DNA from: Saturnia japonica
Lineage: Eukaryota; Arthropoda; Insecta; Lepidoptera; Saturniidae
Length of the DNA stretch: 64,000 nt
NCBI GenBank assembly: GCA_033032175.1
Contig: CM065312.1
Coordinates: 2,976,001 to 3,040,000, forward strand
Direction: 5' to 3'
Positions 22,335 to 36,324 of the stretch are shown in pieces (within the stretch, counting starts at the first letter, position 1; each line of letters starts with the position of its first letter). A model generated the notes under the pieces. The model did no database searches and was not told the origin of the DNA. It was given only the letters and a program-made list of their open reading frames with translations. Both the position numbers and the translations under genes were made by a program.

Positions 22335-22510
22335 CATTAACCGACTTCAGAAAAAGGAGGAGGTTTCAACTCGAGTATTTTTCTTAATGAATGTTCAGCC
22401 ACAACTTATTTGCTTATGAACCGATTCTGATGGTTCTTTTATTGTTGGATAGGGGACACCTCAAGTGTGGTCCCATTTTATAGATATACCAGGGAACTCT
22501 TTAAAATAAT
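22335..22510 (+). repeat. 'Accgacttcagaaaaaggagg' dispersed repeat
   Basis: Begins aaccgacttcagaaaaagga, includes 'gttggataggggacacctca' and 'ggtcccattttatag'. A decayed relative is at 3805-3990. Blocks starting with a similar 'aaccg...aaaaaggagg' motif are common in insect genomes; function unknown. Confidence 0.4.
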
Positions 22511-25500
22511 TGAAATTGGTTTCCTTTTTTGTTAAAATTTGTCTTGTCTAACGTCAGATAAGATGGTGCTCGAAGGTTAAACCTATGACGTTCTTATTTT
22601 AAAATAATTAAAGATAAGTAAAGCTACTAATTCGCTTTAATTTTCATGGTTAAGTTACAACCGTTTGTGCGTGAATTAACGCAGGCTTTCTAGGCTGCTG
22701 ATATCCGTGATTAATTAGGCAAAGATAATTATAAACTAGCCGTCCGGAATGTCATTTCATCGCTCTCACCGGCTTTGTTTTAAAATTTAACACTTTGGAC
22801 ACGGTTTCGTTTCTTTGACAGTTTTCATCAACAAAGTTTCCCGTACTGCCTCGTTGAATTAAAATACAAATTTAGTAACAATTATATTTTATAAGTAGAT
22901 ACGCCATTGACGCTCATGGCATCGTGAATGACCTGCAATTGCCCTCAGTTCACTTTCGACTTGATACCGGTGTGAGCGAGAAAAAACTTTTACCCTTTTT
23001 TGACAACAGAATTCCCGCCTTACGCTGTAATTTGCTATCCCTTTTGTTACAACATGCTGATAACAATATTTGTGCCGTTTAGTGAGAGTATAGCGCGTCT
23101 ATTTAGAAAACGTAATTGTTTAGTAAAGATAGATCGTGCATTCTTCACAACATAGTATTTGTTTGAAATTTACAAAGTTTGATTTACGTGAACTGGGTCG
23201 CGACCACCATGAGTAACACCCGCCTTAATAGCATATCGGAGTTTCGCGTTTCGGGATTAGCCAGTGTAAATCTAGCTATGAAGAAGCTTGAAGACTGCAT
23301 GATAGCGACGACCACAGAACGCGACGAACGGCGATGAAGACTTTGGATTGTACTGTGCTTATTATATTCTTTATTGCCCAAAAAAGTACAAATGGAGGAG
23401 TTAATGTTAAAAAGCATTCTCTGCCAGTCTTCCAGGCGAGCACCAGAAAGGTATATATGCAAGGTGTGCTTATTATTTAGTAAAAAAAAAGTAAAAAAAA
23501 TCTAGCCAATATTCAATTTCTCCAAGTAAGTAGCTACGTATCGAATACTTGAACGAATCCCGAGAGTTGGCTGGTTGGATGTTGATTGGAAGCGAATTCC
23601 ACAGTCGTGTTGCTGTTACGGCGAAAGATCGATCGCGGAAATAAGTATGAGAAAGAATCAGCAGTTCTTAGCTGTCAATTAGGCGTATCCGCGAGATATT
23701 GAAATAGTCTTGTCAATATTATCTTCAGACACTGCCGTGATACTAGTTAAAATAAAAGCAGTTTAAAGAAAATAGTAATTATAATATTGTTAGATATTTA
23801 TCGCTACCTTCGTCTGGAATAATGGAGTGGGTTATATTTAGAACCGCTGCAGATTATGCAAAACAAATTCTTACCAAGTTTATTTTGTTCTCGACCCTTC
23901 GTTCGAAACAGAGATATCCATAAAGATGTGGATATCCCATATTGTCTTGGCTATCAACATAAAATCATTACACTGCACCATTGTACACATGCACACTACT
24001 CAGGTAAATAGGTTCTGTAAGGGATCTTTTATTGGCTAGTTAGTTTAGCTTAAGACCAAAATCGACAGATTACTAAATGCTTAAACCTATGTTTCTCCCT
24101 CCAAGAGGAAAGAAACAATATTTGTATATGTATTGATTGTTACTTCAACTTTTCTACGGATAGGGAATTAGTATGAGTAGTAGTTCGAGTACCATAAGCG
24201 TTCGCCCACAAAATCGGTGAAACTTTAAAAGCTTAAAGGCCTTAGGGTTAACAAAGTTTTCAGTTCTGAGGAGGAGGAGGTCTGACAGGGATGGTAGACG
24301 TTTCAAGTTCCTGGTACTAGCACCATGATTCAGGATTTTGTACCATGTACTAGGTAAACATTATCCTGGTACCTACGCAATATTACCAACTATTGAGTGT
24401 TCAAAATCAAAATCAAAATGCTCTGTTTTCTCGTTCACCAAGGATCTAAAAAAAGGTCTTCAGGCGGCGGGAAGACGGAAAAAATCCCCTGACGTTTGTT
24501 ATATACTTGACGGCATATTTGTCTCTGCTTTAGGGTACCTACGAGCTTCTTTTTTTTAAATACCAACTTTACCGACGTCTGTACCAGTATTATTGGGCCA
24601 CTATCTACCTTCCTGGAGCAGGAAAGAAAGAGGAACACATCACATTCCCGCGTGGATCGTCGAACCGTTCACATCGTGTAATCACTCATTCGTAATCCGT
24701 GAATTATTTGTAGTAAGTACGTGATTTTTAGCCAGGACACTTTTCTAGGGATATAGTACCCTATGATTGTAATACTATAATTACATCTTTCATCCATAAT
24801 CATACAATCGAGTACTGCCGAGACAAATAAATGCGTTGATGGAAAGTTACGAGATTTTTTATTAGTTGAAAAAAGAAACAGAACAATCGACGATGACTTT
24901 TCACGTATTACTAAAAAGTGAAAACTATTTTGTCATAATCGAACGTGATAGTATTCGACCCTTGGACGTGGTTTAAGTTACAAAATGAAAGGTTTTATAA
25001 AAGTTCTCAGAAATTATATGGTCATCAAAAGTGTGTTTTATGTTCAACGCTTTGCAAGTTTATCGGCAAAAGTATTTTTTTTTTTATTAATTATGTGGCC
25101 ACTAAATATATGTCTTTTAAGCTTAACTGTGTACTATTTTCTAAATTTTAAACATCGCTTTAACAAGATGGCGGCTCTCTTGTTAGAAATTGGGGGTTGG
25201 AACTGGTAATTGGTAAGTTTACAAATTAAAATAAAAACCACCAAATGACAGACCAAGATCCGACCAAAAACACTATTCAACAATATTTTTTATTTGTAGT
25301 GTTGCTAACGGTTCAAAAGTTCCGGGAATACTTTAAAATTTGGTGTTTTATTTTTTAAATGTTCTGGTTTTCCTGAAATTTACAACGAACGTGAAATCCG
25401 ATAAACACTGGGAATAGCGGGCTACTTTACCATATTTTTCACCATCTGTTATTATAACGGCCGCCTATAAATTAAAAGAATTTTAATTATTTACATCAAT

Positions 25501-28435
25501 TACAGTTCTAATGAAGTAGTATTTAATGACCTCATAAAATTTCTTATGTACAATAAATTCTTGTCAAAGTCGACCGCTTTGCTTGAAGCTTGTGATTTGT
25601 ACCAAGGTCTCTTCTTATTGCGTAAATAACCACCTTTCTCATAACCTCTACGGTTGTACGTTAGAATATTACAACTTGTCTCTAGAATAACCTGTACCTG
25701 TATTGTGTTATCATATCAGTTGCAAAATTGTAATTGGATCCGCTATGACAAAATCAAAGTCCCAATTCTTAGATATGTGAGTTTCAGTAAAATAAAATTT
25801 ATATTAACATCGTTGACACTTAGAAATAAAGAAATAACAAAAAATCTATAATTAAAAGATTATTTTCCCCAAACCTTAGAAATCTGTGGTAAAAAATATT
25901 ATCAAATTATCAAGTTTTGTGAGACTATTTTTAAGATATATTTTTTTTTAAATAAAAAATGAAGATGTTGTGTAATTGTCGAATCGAAAAATAGCTGCGT
26001 TTCTTTAGAGTAATTTTACTCTCATTGTCGCGGTCTTAAACTATTTCATGTTCTATGTAAATAATAATTTTGATGAAGAATTATAGGAGATATGACGTTG
26101 TCACAAAAAAAAACAACTTTGAGAAATAATAGGTATATTATAGAGTTAATGTTAACTGTCTCTGAAAATTATATTTTATTTATTTATCTGAAGAATGATC
26201 TTTGAATTTGCACAACTTTATGGAGAGTATGGAGTGTTTTAATATATGATAAAGTTATTGTACCTATTCATATAACATATATTCGTTTATACATCTACAA
26301 TTTATTCTTATGGTATACATACATAAGTTCCAATAAAAACAAACATACAATAGAATTAATTATAAGCACCAACATAAGTATAGTTCATTGAAATACTAAA
26401 GCACCAAAAAAGGAAACAATAATGCGAACAGTCGATCAAGTGACGCACTCATCCCACTAACGCCATCTGCTGGCGCCAGAACACGTCATGTCTTGATGTG
26501 TACACAGCATGAAAGCTTTCTGTACTAGTCACTTATGCCTCCGGAAATAGAGTTCAATATTATATGAAATATTTTATGAAGATGGCAAATCAACGATCGT
26601 TATGGTAAATTTAAACTTGTCAAGTTGCCGATTATAAATCAAGCTTTATTTAACTTGCTGTAGCTAACTTTGTTCTAAAATATGTTACTTATCCTTTGTT
26701 GTTGGATATTTTAAGGGATCGTTTATTATAAAATACAGTTACCGAGGTACCTACGAGACGATTCGATTCTAGTTGATCGTTATAGGTAGTTACAAATACA
26801 TGGTTAAAAGTTCTATAAAAAAGAATTAAATAGTTCGTTTTTTTTATAAAATAAACAATAAAGTATTTGTCTGAGAAAAATATTCACTGGCTTTATAGCT
26901 TATAGGTACTTATTCCGACAGTACCTACAATTCAAAAATAACGGCAACCACAGCTAGATCGACAATGTAGATACGCTGTTATGTTGGCCTGCAAGCATCT
27001 CGGCAGCTATATACTAACTAGTATTTATTATTTACTAGTATTTATAGCCGTAAACCGTGTAACCGTGTAAGAAACCGAAACACGACAATCCAACAGAGAG
27101 TAACTTTGACAGATTTATCACCATGTGCATGCTGGTCGCGACCCAGTTGGGTAGATTACAGATTTCTTTCCTACTACCCCGCTTGAGTAATTGATATGTA
27201 CCGGCTGAACTAGCTTAGCAATACATAAAAGTCTTTTTTTATATAATTTCATTTCAACCCTCCTAGTACTTTTGCACCAAACCGTACGGTTGTGTGTGTT
27301 GTCTCTTTTGTTGTGTCGCTCACTCATAGGAGGTCGTCCACGGCTTCTTTTTCCATCATTTATATTCATGATTCATTTAGTCATACGGCTATCACATGCC
27401 CATGCAAACGGTTCTCCTTAAGTTTTTCATGTACTTTTATGACTTTAAAAGTACCACGGATATATTCGTTACTTATTTTATCAATTTTCGAAACTCCATC
27501 AGACCAACGTAGCATCTTCATCTTTGTTGTGTGAATTTTTTGTTGATCGGTTTTTTTCAACGGTCAGCTCTCCGGTCCATGTAGTAGGGATGGTCTTACT
27601 GCCCTTTTGTGTACGTTGCCCTTGACTCCAATTGTCATACGTAAAAAATAACAATAATAATAATTAATGACGTTTTATAAAATTTATCTAAATATATATT
27701 ACATATATAAAAGGAAATCGTCACTGACTGACTTATCTATAACACATAGCTGAAACCACTGAACGGAGTTATTGAAAATTCAACCTCTATAAGCGTGTAA
27801 CGGGGATTCCAAATTTATATGGTGAAATTTTATCTTACACGGGAATACCATGGGGCACAGGTAGTTGGTAATATTAGTGTTGCATTTGTCTATAGCTGAC
27901 ACCTGTAACAGTAACTATTTACAATAGGATGGGACTCTCTGCCTGTTTGCTGCGCATCGTAAAAAAAACCTTGTTACCGTGCTATGGTACTATGTATTTC
28001 TCACTGTTTTCTTTCACCAAAAGTTCACACTTATTGTAGCAATCATTAATTATTTATAGTAATTATTGTAGTAAGTAAGTAGGAATATTATGTGCGATTT
28101 TCAAGAATATTTATAAATATAAAAACCATAACATTGATATTACTCATAATACAAAGCGTAAACTAACGTGCAATACAACTAAAACAAATCAAGAACCGTG
28201 TTTATTATTTTACATTACAAATTTAACTATGAACGGTATTCTAAATATACATAAATCATAAAAAAAGTCGCGAAGAAACCAAGGCTAAGGTAGGTTTGCA
28301 ATACGAAATAATTATACGTGAAGTGTGAACCGCTGGTAAGTTCACTACGAGCGACAGCTAAGAAATACCAGAGCCTTTACTTTAAAATAAGTCTATTATA
28401 AATTATATTTCAGCTGAACTTAATAAACAGAACAG
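22511..28435. other. Six-kilobase gene-poor stretch
   Basis: No splice-coherent gene was recognised. At 23180-23720 is a GC-richer segment with modules such as 'actgggtcgcgaccaccatg' and 'gaattccacagtcgtgttgc', probably an old LINE piece. At about 24170-24255 a decayed plus-strand copy of the Jockey-like LINE 3' end ('aagcgttcgcccac', 'ggccttagggttaac') is visible. At 27115-27400 a minus-strand frame includes KRSRGRPPM, as in some reverse-transcriptase C-termini. At about 27710-27870 an RTE-like tail ends near 'ggggcacaggtagtt'. The remainder is AT-rich. Confidence 0.4.
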
Positions 28436-28439
28436 GTTT

Positions 28440-28620
28440 AATACAGTCAAAAAAGTCAAGAAAAGACAAGGTCAACCTCGAAAAGCTATAAAACTTATCC
28501 AAACTTTTATTTTGGAATTTTATAAGCTATCTCAAAAGTTTCATAAAATAAAATGTATGCGTCACAAGATATAAGAGGTCACGAAAATATATTTTTTGTT
28601 GTAAATATCTTGTTAAATCG
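28440..28620 (+). repeat. Diverged inverted-repeat arm of the 18.6-kb transposon family
   Basis: Follows the order of the left arm at 18615-18780: 'aaggtcaacctcgaaaagct', 'agctatctcaaaagt', 'caagatataagaggtcacga' and 'tttttgttgtaaatatct'. Identity is low but collinear over about 150 bp. No second arm was found nearby. Confidence 0.4.
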
Positions 28621-28664
28621 TCGTAATAAAACCATAACTTATTGGTAAGGCATATTTGTTACTA

Positions 28665-28800
28665 CACTAACTATCATCCTCAAGTTATAACCTGGCGCCA
28701 AGCATCTCTAGGTGTGTTCCGGCAATTGCACTTGAAAGCCAGACCTTAGCCTAGCGCATTATCATCTTGAGCCACATGGTCTATTAACATAAGACAAGAG
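28665..28800 (+). repeat. Family 2 SINE, body fragment
   Basis: Contains 'tatcatcctcaagtt', 'gtgttccggcaattgcactt' and 'taacataagacaag', the body and tail blocks of the SINE at 12521. The tRNA-like head is missing. Confidence 0.55.
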
Positions 28801-30540
28801 AGAACCTACAAAGAATTTGAATAAAAAAACTTGAAAAGTGTCGTTGGACACCTTGTAGTAATGAAATTCCTTCCGCTATATATTAAGCGTCACTGAAAGG
28901 CCTTTATACCGAGCGTGCATGGAAAAGAGAAAGATAACCAGTCACGTGCTCTTGGAGAGCAAAGAGCTGACTCGATATCGGCTTAAATACCTTGGTACAA
29001 CGAGGACCCTCTCGGAATTCTTTAAAAAATCAGGTGACTGGTGGACTTCCTGGAAGAACTGGGCTGACATGACTAAACTCAGTTACCACCACACAAAATA
29101 AGTGCTTATAGACGTCAAAAATGCGGAAAGTTCGACTATCGGACCATCGATCACTCTTACTGTACATACAAACTTGTGTAAAAGTCTAATTAAACACAGC
29201 TGAGCCAATTCCTTGACTGTCATAATTAAAAAAAAATTATATAAATGTATGTGTTCGTTTAGTTTCAGTTAGGTTAGACACTTTTTTAATTTAGGGCCTA
29301 TCCTGTGAAAAGTAACTTCGTTACAAAAATCCAATATTGTCATTTGTACCGAGTGTATAAGCTGATATCAATACACTGTGGACGATGCGAATGGCTTACG
29401 TTACGCCACGGAGCCTGCTCGCTCTGATTCACGATGTGATGGCACGTGACGGTCACAGGACCAACAACTGTTTACCATTTTACAACTAATTTGTTTTAAA
29501 ATTTATTTACAATTCGATAAATCTGTCTTCATGTTAAAATTCTACAAAGCATAGATAAAAGTAGGTAGCTATAGTTAACTGCCTAGAGACCACTCTCCTG
29601 ATTAAAATCTGCTGTGAGAATGCAAGACTTGTGTTATTTAGGGGCTGCTGTCTTTCAGTTTGAAAACTGCGATCTTAATCGGATTTTAAGCTTTGGATTG
29701 TCAGCTTTGTTTTTGAGTGAGACTTACTAATTATTTAAGTGACCTTTGTGATTATCAAGAGTTGAGAATAATAAAAAATAATCACTTGAACGCTCTTAGC
29801 TGTTTTACTTCATACAATAAATTTACTAATCAAAGTTAAGCCACCTTCCTGTTCGATCCAAGGATCAGTTGGACATTCCGGCATTTACAACAACTGTAAC
29901 GATCTAATCAATATTATCATTACAGCACGACATTGTTGTTTGATTTAGAAAGAGTCCTATTATAACTCTGAAGTCCTATTCTTAGAATTTTCTATAATAA
30001 ATTAATGCAATAATTGTTGATGATACTTATCCTTTTTTTTCTACGTGAGGTCCGATATTATATGGAATAAACAATTATCTAAATAGCATCTGATTCTTGA
30101 AGCGTTCGTTAGTTACATTTAATTATTTTATGTGCGTTCTAAGGTTTTACGAGAATCCAAGCACATTTGCCTCGAGTTGCCCTGTCCTAGTTGCATAATA
30201 ATATGGAAGAAGTATTTACAAATGTCAAGCCAATGAGATGATACCACTGTATCATTCCAGTCATGCTTCTACGCATATCCTTTTATGTAACTTAAAGCTT
30301 ACTTATACTTCTTCGCATCTCTTAAATTATATTATAAATTTTATTACTACTTTATTGACGATTCCGGGTACACATTTTGGTAGATTGGCAGTGTATTATC
30401 AAGGTTAACTAAACCCAGGCCTTATGACAGAAAATTATCATCAAACGTAATTGAATTGGCCAGCGAACAGTACTTAATGATCGGCTAGAGTTATGCGATG
30501 AGGGTCTTGCTTTTTCATTTTTTGAAATAAATAAAAAATA
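28801..30540. other. Anonymous AT-rich DNA
   Basis: A 60-codon ORF at 28919-29101 has Kozak-neutral context and no flanking support. No gene or repeat was recognised. Confidence 0.4.
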
Positions 30541-30542
30541 TT

Positions 30543-30692
30543 CTCTAAGTGGCCCGTTGACTGATAAGGATTCGAAATTATAGCCCACTTCCAAAATGGA
30601 TTGGGCAGCCTTGGTACAGATTAAAGCTGCCCAAGTAATTTTGGTGGTAGGCCATAATTTCGAATCTATGTTAGCAGACGGGTCAATGAGAG
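30543..30692. repeat. Long imperfect palindrome
   Basis: Arms of about 70 bases face each other around a centre near 30617. The core GATTCGAAATTAT (30569 onward) pairs with ATAATTTCGAATC (ending 30666), and an inner TGGGCAGC pairs with GCTGCCCA. Outward the match continues through 'cccgttgactg' against 'cagacgggt'. Two ORFs on opposite strands here are consequences of the symmetry, not genes. Confidence 0.65.
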
Positions 30693-31255
30693 GTAGGGCA
30701 CAGAGTAATTTCTTCAAAGATTTCACTCTACTTGGAGCAGTTCAACTGGTGGAAGACCTCCACCCTACAGAAGATCGCAGTTGAAGTTTATATTGAAGTG
30801 ACATGTGGTTTTTATTTATGATTCATTAACTTAGGTTTTTGACCCTATATTATGTAATATTAGTGGTGTATTGTGTGATATAGTTTGGTTATAGTGCTTA
30901 TGTGAAGTTGATTGTAAATATGAACTGAAAGAATGCATTTTGAAATCTCACAAAAACTCCCTAGGTTGTTCCAACAAGAGAGCTATCATCTTGTTAGACG
31001 CCACTTCGAATAAAATACCTACTACTACGAAGGCTTGAAACATTGACGCTGGCAAGTGCTCTTGCGGTGCTAAAACAAAAAAAAGAATATCGCAGCCAAA
31101 TAACCTTGTTTTGTATTCTTGCGGTGAGTCTAGTTTCCAGAGATCCTTGGAGAAAGGGGTGCAAGGTCGGCAAAACGCTTGTGATACCTATTGTATTAAA
31201 AGCGACCATACGCTTGTTTGCCATGTTACTTGTATAACAAAAAATCTAGTGAGTA
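30680..31255 (+). repeat. LINE 3' UTR repeats ('tgtttgccac' family)
   Basis: 30690-30784 carries 'aggtagggcacagagtaatt' and 'ccctacagaagatcgcagtt'. 31079-31252 carries 'aagaatatcgcagccaaata', 'agagatccttggagaaaggg' and 'catacgcttgtttgccatgt'. Both match modules of 4555-4806. About 300 bp of anonymous DNA separates them, so this may be one interrupted copy. Confidence 0.5.
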
Positions 31256-31890
31256 ATACTTGTAAAGCCATTACAGATTAAGATCGGTGTAGATAGTTCA
31301 TTAAATTTATATCATAATTCTATCTCCGGTATATTAAACAAACAACCGTTAGATAAGTTAATCGATCTTAACAAGTATGAAGATGAAACAAAAGATAACA
31401 AAACCGTAACTAAACCTATCGATCCGGTTTATTTTAGTTCCGTGAAATGGTAGTTCTTGTCCAGCAAGTTGTATTATATCGCCGAAGAATGTTCAAGCAT
31501 GAGTGGCGTGCATGTAATTTCTTTTTATATAGATACTAGTAGACGCATATTATATATCCTTCCAAGTCCTATTCGTTTGGTAAAGGTTCAATTATATGTA
31601 TGTAAAAAATCGGTCAAGCTAAAGATATATGGTACTGTATATGTTGTGTGTTGTGGGAATACGCAAACCTATGTGATTTATTACGTTTATAAAAGTGATT
31701 TATTTAATAAATAAACGAATTGACATTGGATTCGCGTGTGTATCAGTTCTAGACCCCGTAGGTAACACAACATTGGTGCGGTCAATAGGTACAGCTTTAA
31801 TCGATTTACTTTGTAATTTGATCAGATTTGGTCAGATTATATGACGTTTAATTATTTAAAAAGCTATATTACCAAAAAATATTAAGGTGC
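31256..31890. other. Anonymous AT-rich DNA
   Basis: No supported gene or repeat. Confidence 0.4.
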
Positions 31891-31894
31891 AATA

Positions 31895-32175
31895 TAACAA
31901 GGGAGCTAGGACACAGAGAAATTTTTTAGTGATTTCTCTCTACTTGAGCCAGTCCGACTGGTGGAATACCTGCACTCTACAGAAGATGACAGTCAAATAA
32001 ACTAGTGTTGTGTTCCTACGTTGAGTAGGGATTCCAGAGTTCCTCGGTATAGTAGGGTTCAAGTTCGGGAACACACTAGTGACCCCTATGGTATTACGGG
32101 TGTTCATAGGCTACGGTAACCACTTACCAACTGGCAGGCTGTACGCTTGTTTGCCACTTTTGTCGTATAAAAAAA
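31895..32175 (+). repeat. LINE 3' UTR repeat ('tgtttgccac' family)
   Basis: Runs 'gggagctaggacacagagaa', 'tctctacttgagccagtccg', 'tacagaagatgacag', 'accaactggcaggctg', 'tacgcttgtttgccac' and an A-rich tail, in the same order as 4555-4806. Confidence 0.6.
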
Positions 32176-35100
32176 AAGAAAAGAAAAAATGCCGTTTTTT
32201 TTCATAACTTGAATTTATATCCTAGATAATTTAAACGTTTCTTAGGTTTAGGCTCTTAGATTATTCATTCATTCATAAGGTCTAAGAAACATAAACAAAC
32301 AGTTGGTACTCTGCCGGCAAGGAGCGCTCGCCAAGTGGCTCGGAAAGTGAAAGTCGTTTACCTCGAAATTGCCTCGGTCCCTCACAACCATTACTTTTTT
32401 GAAGAAAATCTGGGGCATTTTGTCACATTCGATCTCACTTGAAACACTGAATGAACTCCTGTTACGTAAAAATCCTTTATTGTTCTTGCAACATTTGTTT
32501 AAAAAACTGAATGTCAAATGTCAATGTCACAATCGTCACTTTTTTGGCGCCTAAATTCTGTATTACAATTATTTCATGTTCAATTATTTTTCTTTGTTAT
32601 TTAATATAAAATTATTTTAGAGTCGGTAACAAAGATCTATATGAACAGACGAATTATTTTTGCATTGAACGAGAACCTTTCCTCTCTAAGACTATGTAAG
32701 CAACTAAAGTACTCAATAAACATCATGTTTATTAGTATGAAACTAACTTGGCTAGGCCCAGTCTGACGCAATTCGCAATGCGTCGCTTGGGTGGCAAATA
32801 TTTTCGCTATTGTAAATTCATAAAGCATCCGTTTTAGTTTAAAAATAAATAGTCAATAATAACATGCATTATTCTGTGTGTATTTTACAAAAGTTAAAAA
32901 AAAAAATACAAAACCTTAAACGATTCAAGATCAGAAAAATATCTTGAAATTACGGTGGCATAAATTTTGCTATAACCTCAAAATTTGAACACGAAAGTGA
33001 ACGCAGAAAAGCGTAACAAGAGGTAGGTAATGTAATATTAAAATGAATTGGTTTTTGTTTATTTTCCGTAAACCGAATAAATTTCTAGAATGAATGAAAT
33101 ATAAATATTTTGTCATAATATGATGATGCATTTCACATAATCAAATAAACATTTATACAAAATCTGGCTCTAACGGTCGTTAGGTATTGCGTTTAAATTA
33201 ATTATTCGTCAGGTTATTCTTTTCCTTGAAATTTTTATATTTATGTATTTTTTTTGTAGTACATACATCTTTAATACTTGATTACATAATGTCTAGGCGA
33301 TTAAATCGCGCTCGGAGTCTTATAAAAAAAACCTATCTAGGTAAAATTGGAATGAAAAACATTATCTAAATACAAAGTTTCATCCAAATCGTTCGAGCCG
33401 AGTTTGTTTTATTTAATACACAGACTGGATCATTTCAAAGTTTCATCTTCAAATAAGGATACGTTAAAAGCGGTTGGAAGTATTTTGACCAAACAGTAAT
33501 AATAAATATCTTCACAGTGACTTTCTTTTAGTTTATCGTGTTTAGGGACCATCTGGTGTATTTATTTTTCTTTTTTTTTGGAATATTTTAAGATGTTTTA
33601 CATCTACCGGATGTCCCATGACAGCCTACTTTCTATGCAATTCTGTTGGTCGAAAATGGCGCAGGTCCGCTCCGCTTTGTTTCTGTGGACCGGCAGCCTA
33701 AATGAAGTGACTAATTGGAAAATATCTGAAAACTTTTAGATTTTTTGATAATTACTTTGTAGTTTTGAAATTGATTTTTGAAAATATTCTGTGTACAACA
33801 AAATTCAGTTAACAAAAAAAAAATTGTTTAGAAAAAATTAAGGACACCGTAGTGCACTGTTAAAAACAAAAAAAGTATAAAATGTAAAGTATATATCTGA
33901 GTTCAAATGTGTCCAACGGCCTACAAAATCTGAGGGAAGAATAGCAAACACATTCTATATTATTGCACGGTTAATGCACATACAGAATCGTGAGAAAATG
34001 CGGTAATTTACAATGTTGCGGTAAATAACATATTAGTTTTATTGCCATATAACTAACTATAACTAGTTAAATAGATTAATAAGGTTTATATAAACCTTTT
34101 CTGTGATCTATTTAGGAAATTGTTTCCCAATTTTTTTAGTGCCGTGAAATAAATCTTTATTGAATTTTGGCCCTAAGAAGGCACTTATAAACATCAAAAT
34201 ACTACTGCCGGTTCGGAACACGTCCCAGTTATCTCAAGAAGAACCGGTAAGAAACACGATCGAGTTTATCTTTTTTTTCAACTTTACAAGTGTTAATACA
34301 GGTACAATAATAAAAAAATTGCGGATGCAAAGAGAAGGAGTCACTTCCAGACATCACTATCGTTCACATAATGATCGACCTTATACCCTAACCTATTAAA
34401 TAAAATAATAATATATAATAAAACTTAATAAGAATAAAAATAACTACTCAGGGATAATACTTACGTCCTACATCCAAAATCACAAACTTTATCTCTTTAT
34501 AGTGATAGTTATTGGTTATGTGAATGTCCCCCTAACAGTGACAAACTTCAATTCCAAAACATTACACTGAATAATTATTTATAATAAATTAACATTGAAT
34601 GAACGTTACTGACGCATAGAAATCCATATACAGTCGTCGACAAAATTATTTTATTAACTTACCTATTATTTATTTAAACCACAGATCAATTTAAAAAATT
34701 TATTGTCAATTAAATACCTTGATTTATTTAATGTTTAATAGTCACCGTTATCTGTTTATGAGAAAGTGAACAAAGGGATGAAGCCCTGCTGGTTTGCAAC
34801 TAAGTGAATAATAATAATTTTGTGTCGATATATTAACAACAGTTTTTTAAATTCATTAAATTTCATTTAAACAATTAGATATAATTTACCTTAGTTCGTT
34901 AACAACACGTATAATAAGAAAATTAGTTATAAACTTTTATAGGTTGGAGACGTTTTTGTGATTGTAGTAGTGTAATACAAACAGTGAGTAAAACCGGAAT
35001 AAACCAGTTTGCACTAGCTAATAGCTTGACCACTATAGCACTCTAACTACAAACGTACACTATTGAATATACAAGTAGGTACCTATACGTATTTATACTA

Positions 35101-35755
35101 TACCCTACACTACATGTCTTACGGTGGCTTGCACCGAAACCTTAAATCATATTTAAATCTTTAAACCAGATTAAATATTGACCTTTGTATACATTTTGAC
35201 ACAACTCAACTGAATTTAAGCCAAAATTAACTTAGCCAAATAAAGCGGAAGAGTTTTTTTATTTATTTGTTTGTTTAAGCAAGCCTAATCTCTGGAACTA
35301 CCAGTAGGATTCAAAAATTCTTTTTGTATATGATAGCCAGGTTCACAAGGAATAGTATAGGCTGTTTAATATTAGGCTATAACTCTCAGCTAACCTTAAT
35401 AGAATATTGGTTTTTGTTAAGTAAGTCAGAAGTGGAAGTGTTTCCGAAGTGCTTTATGCCATGTGCTGGCGTAAATATTAATAATACATAAATACAATGT
35501 TCTACAAAAATATTGGTCTGTAGTAGGTATATCTAAAAAAAACTGCAATTATAAGTAAACCACATTAGGGAATTTTAGGACAAAAATTCTTTGAAGATTA
35601 AAAAGTAACAAAGTGATTTATGAGCATTATTTTTAGGCATGGCATATTAATTCTTACGAACAATAGTTACTTCATCATGAAGACAAATTTATACTTAAAG
35701 TTAAACTTTGGCATAGCATGTTATTTGGGCACATAATTTAGGCGATAATACAAAA
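32176..35755. other. Gene-poor AT-rich DNA
   Basis: A decayed relative of the 14.86-kb hairpin terminus lies at 33288-33325 ('gtctaggcgattaaatcgcg'). GC-richer pockets at 32310-32390 and 33640-33700 show no coding support. No gene was recognised in about 3.6 kb. Confidence 0.4.
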
Positions 35756-35880
35756 TTAAAATAATTTGTACTTGCCAGAAGTGAGAAAAATATTATGATA
35801 GGCAACAGGGATGCGTTAGTGACGCGGCACGGTGTTTGTGGGATAAAATTAACATAGGTGAAACCGTGGGGCTAGTGATA
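35756..35880 (+). repeat. RTE-like LINE tail
   Basis: Contains 'attatgataggcaacaggga', 'gtttgtgggataaaattaac' and 'gtgaaaccgtggggctagt', matching the tails at 60-145 and 12376-12460. Confidence 0.55.
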
Positions 35881-36324
35881 CTTTAAAGACCAAAACGTCT
35901 CTAAGCTGATTTAGTTGTACATACATAAATTTTTACTTATCTATACATACATCATCTATATTACTATTATAAAGAAGGAACAAAACATTATCGAGATTAT
36001 TTTACTATGAAAACCTTTTCATAAAATTTAAATGATTTTACTTCTCATTTCTTAGTTTGAAACTTCTATGCAAGAATGTACAAAGGCGCAAGCGCAGGTG
36101 TTATTCAAATGATCCAAATAAGGAAGCGCGCGACGCGACCGACGCGACACGACGGCGCGGCGGCAACTATAATATGAACCAAACGCGTGCTATGACCGAA
36201 ATGTGAGACACCAGCGTAATATGTACAAGAGAAAGTGACTATATGCTTAGAATTAATTTTACCACCGTGCGTGGTGGTAGCTGTCTATTGTTCGCCTTTG
36301 TAGCCCTCAAGTTAGAAATCTATC

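Noticed and set aside
30409..30784. Two opposite ORFs of 105 and 62 codons with similar peptides
   Set aside because: Their likeness comes from the palindrome at 30543-30692; no start, splice or family support.
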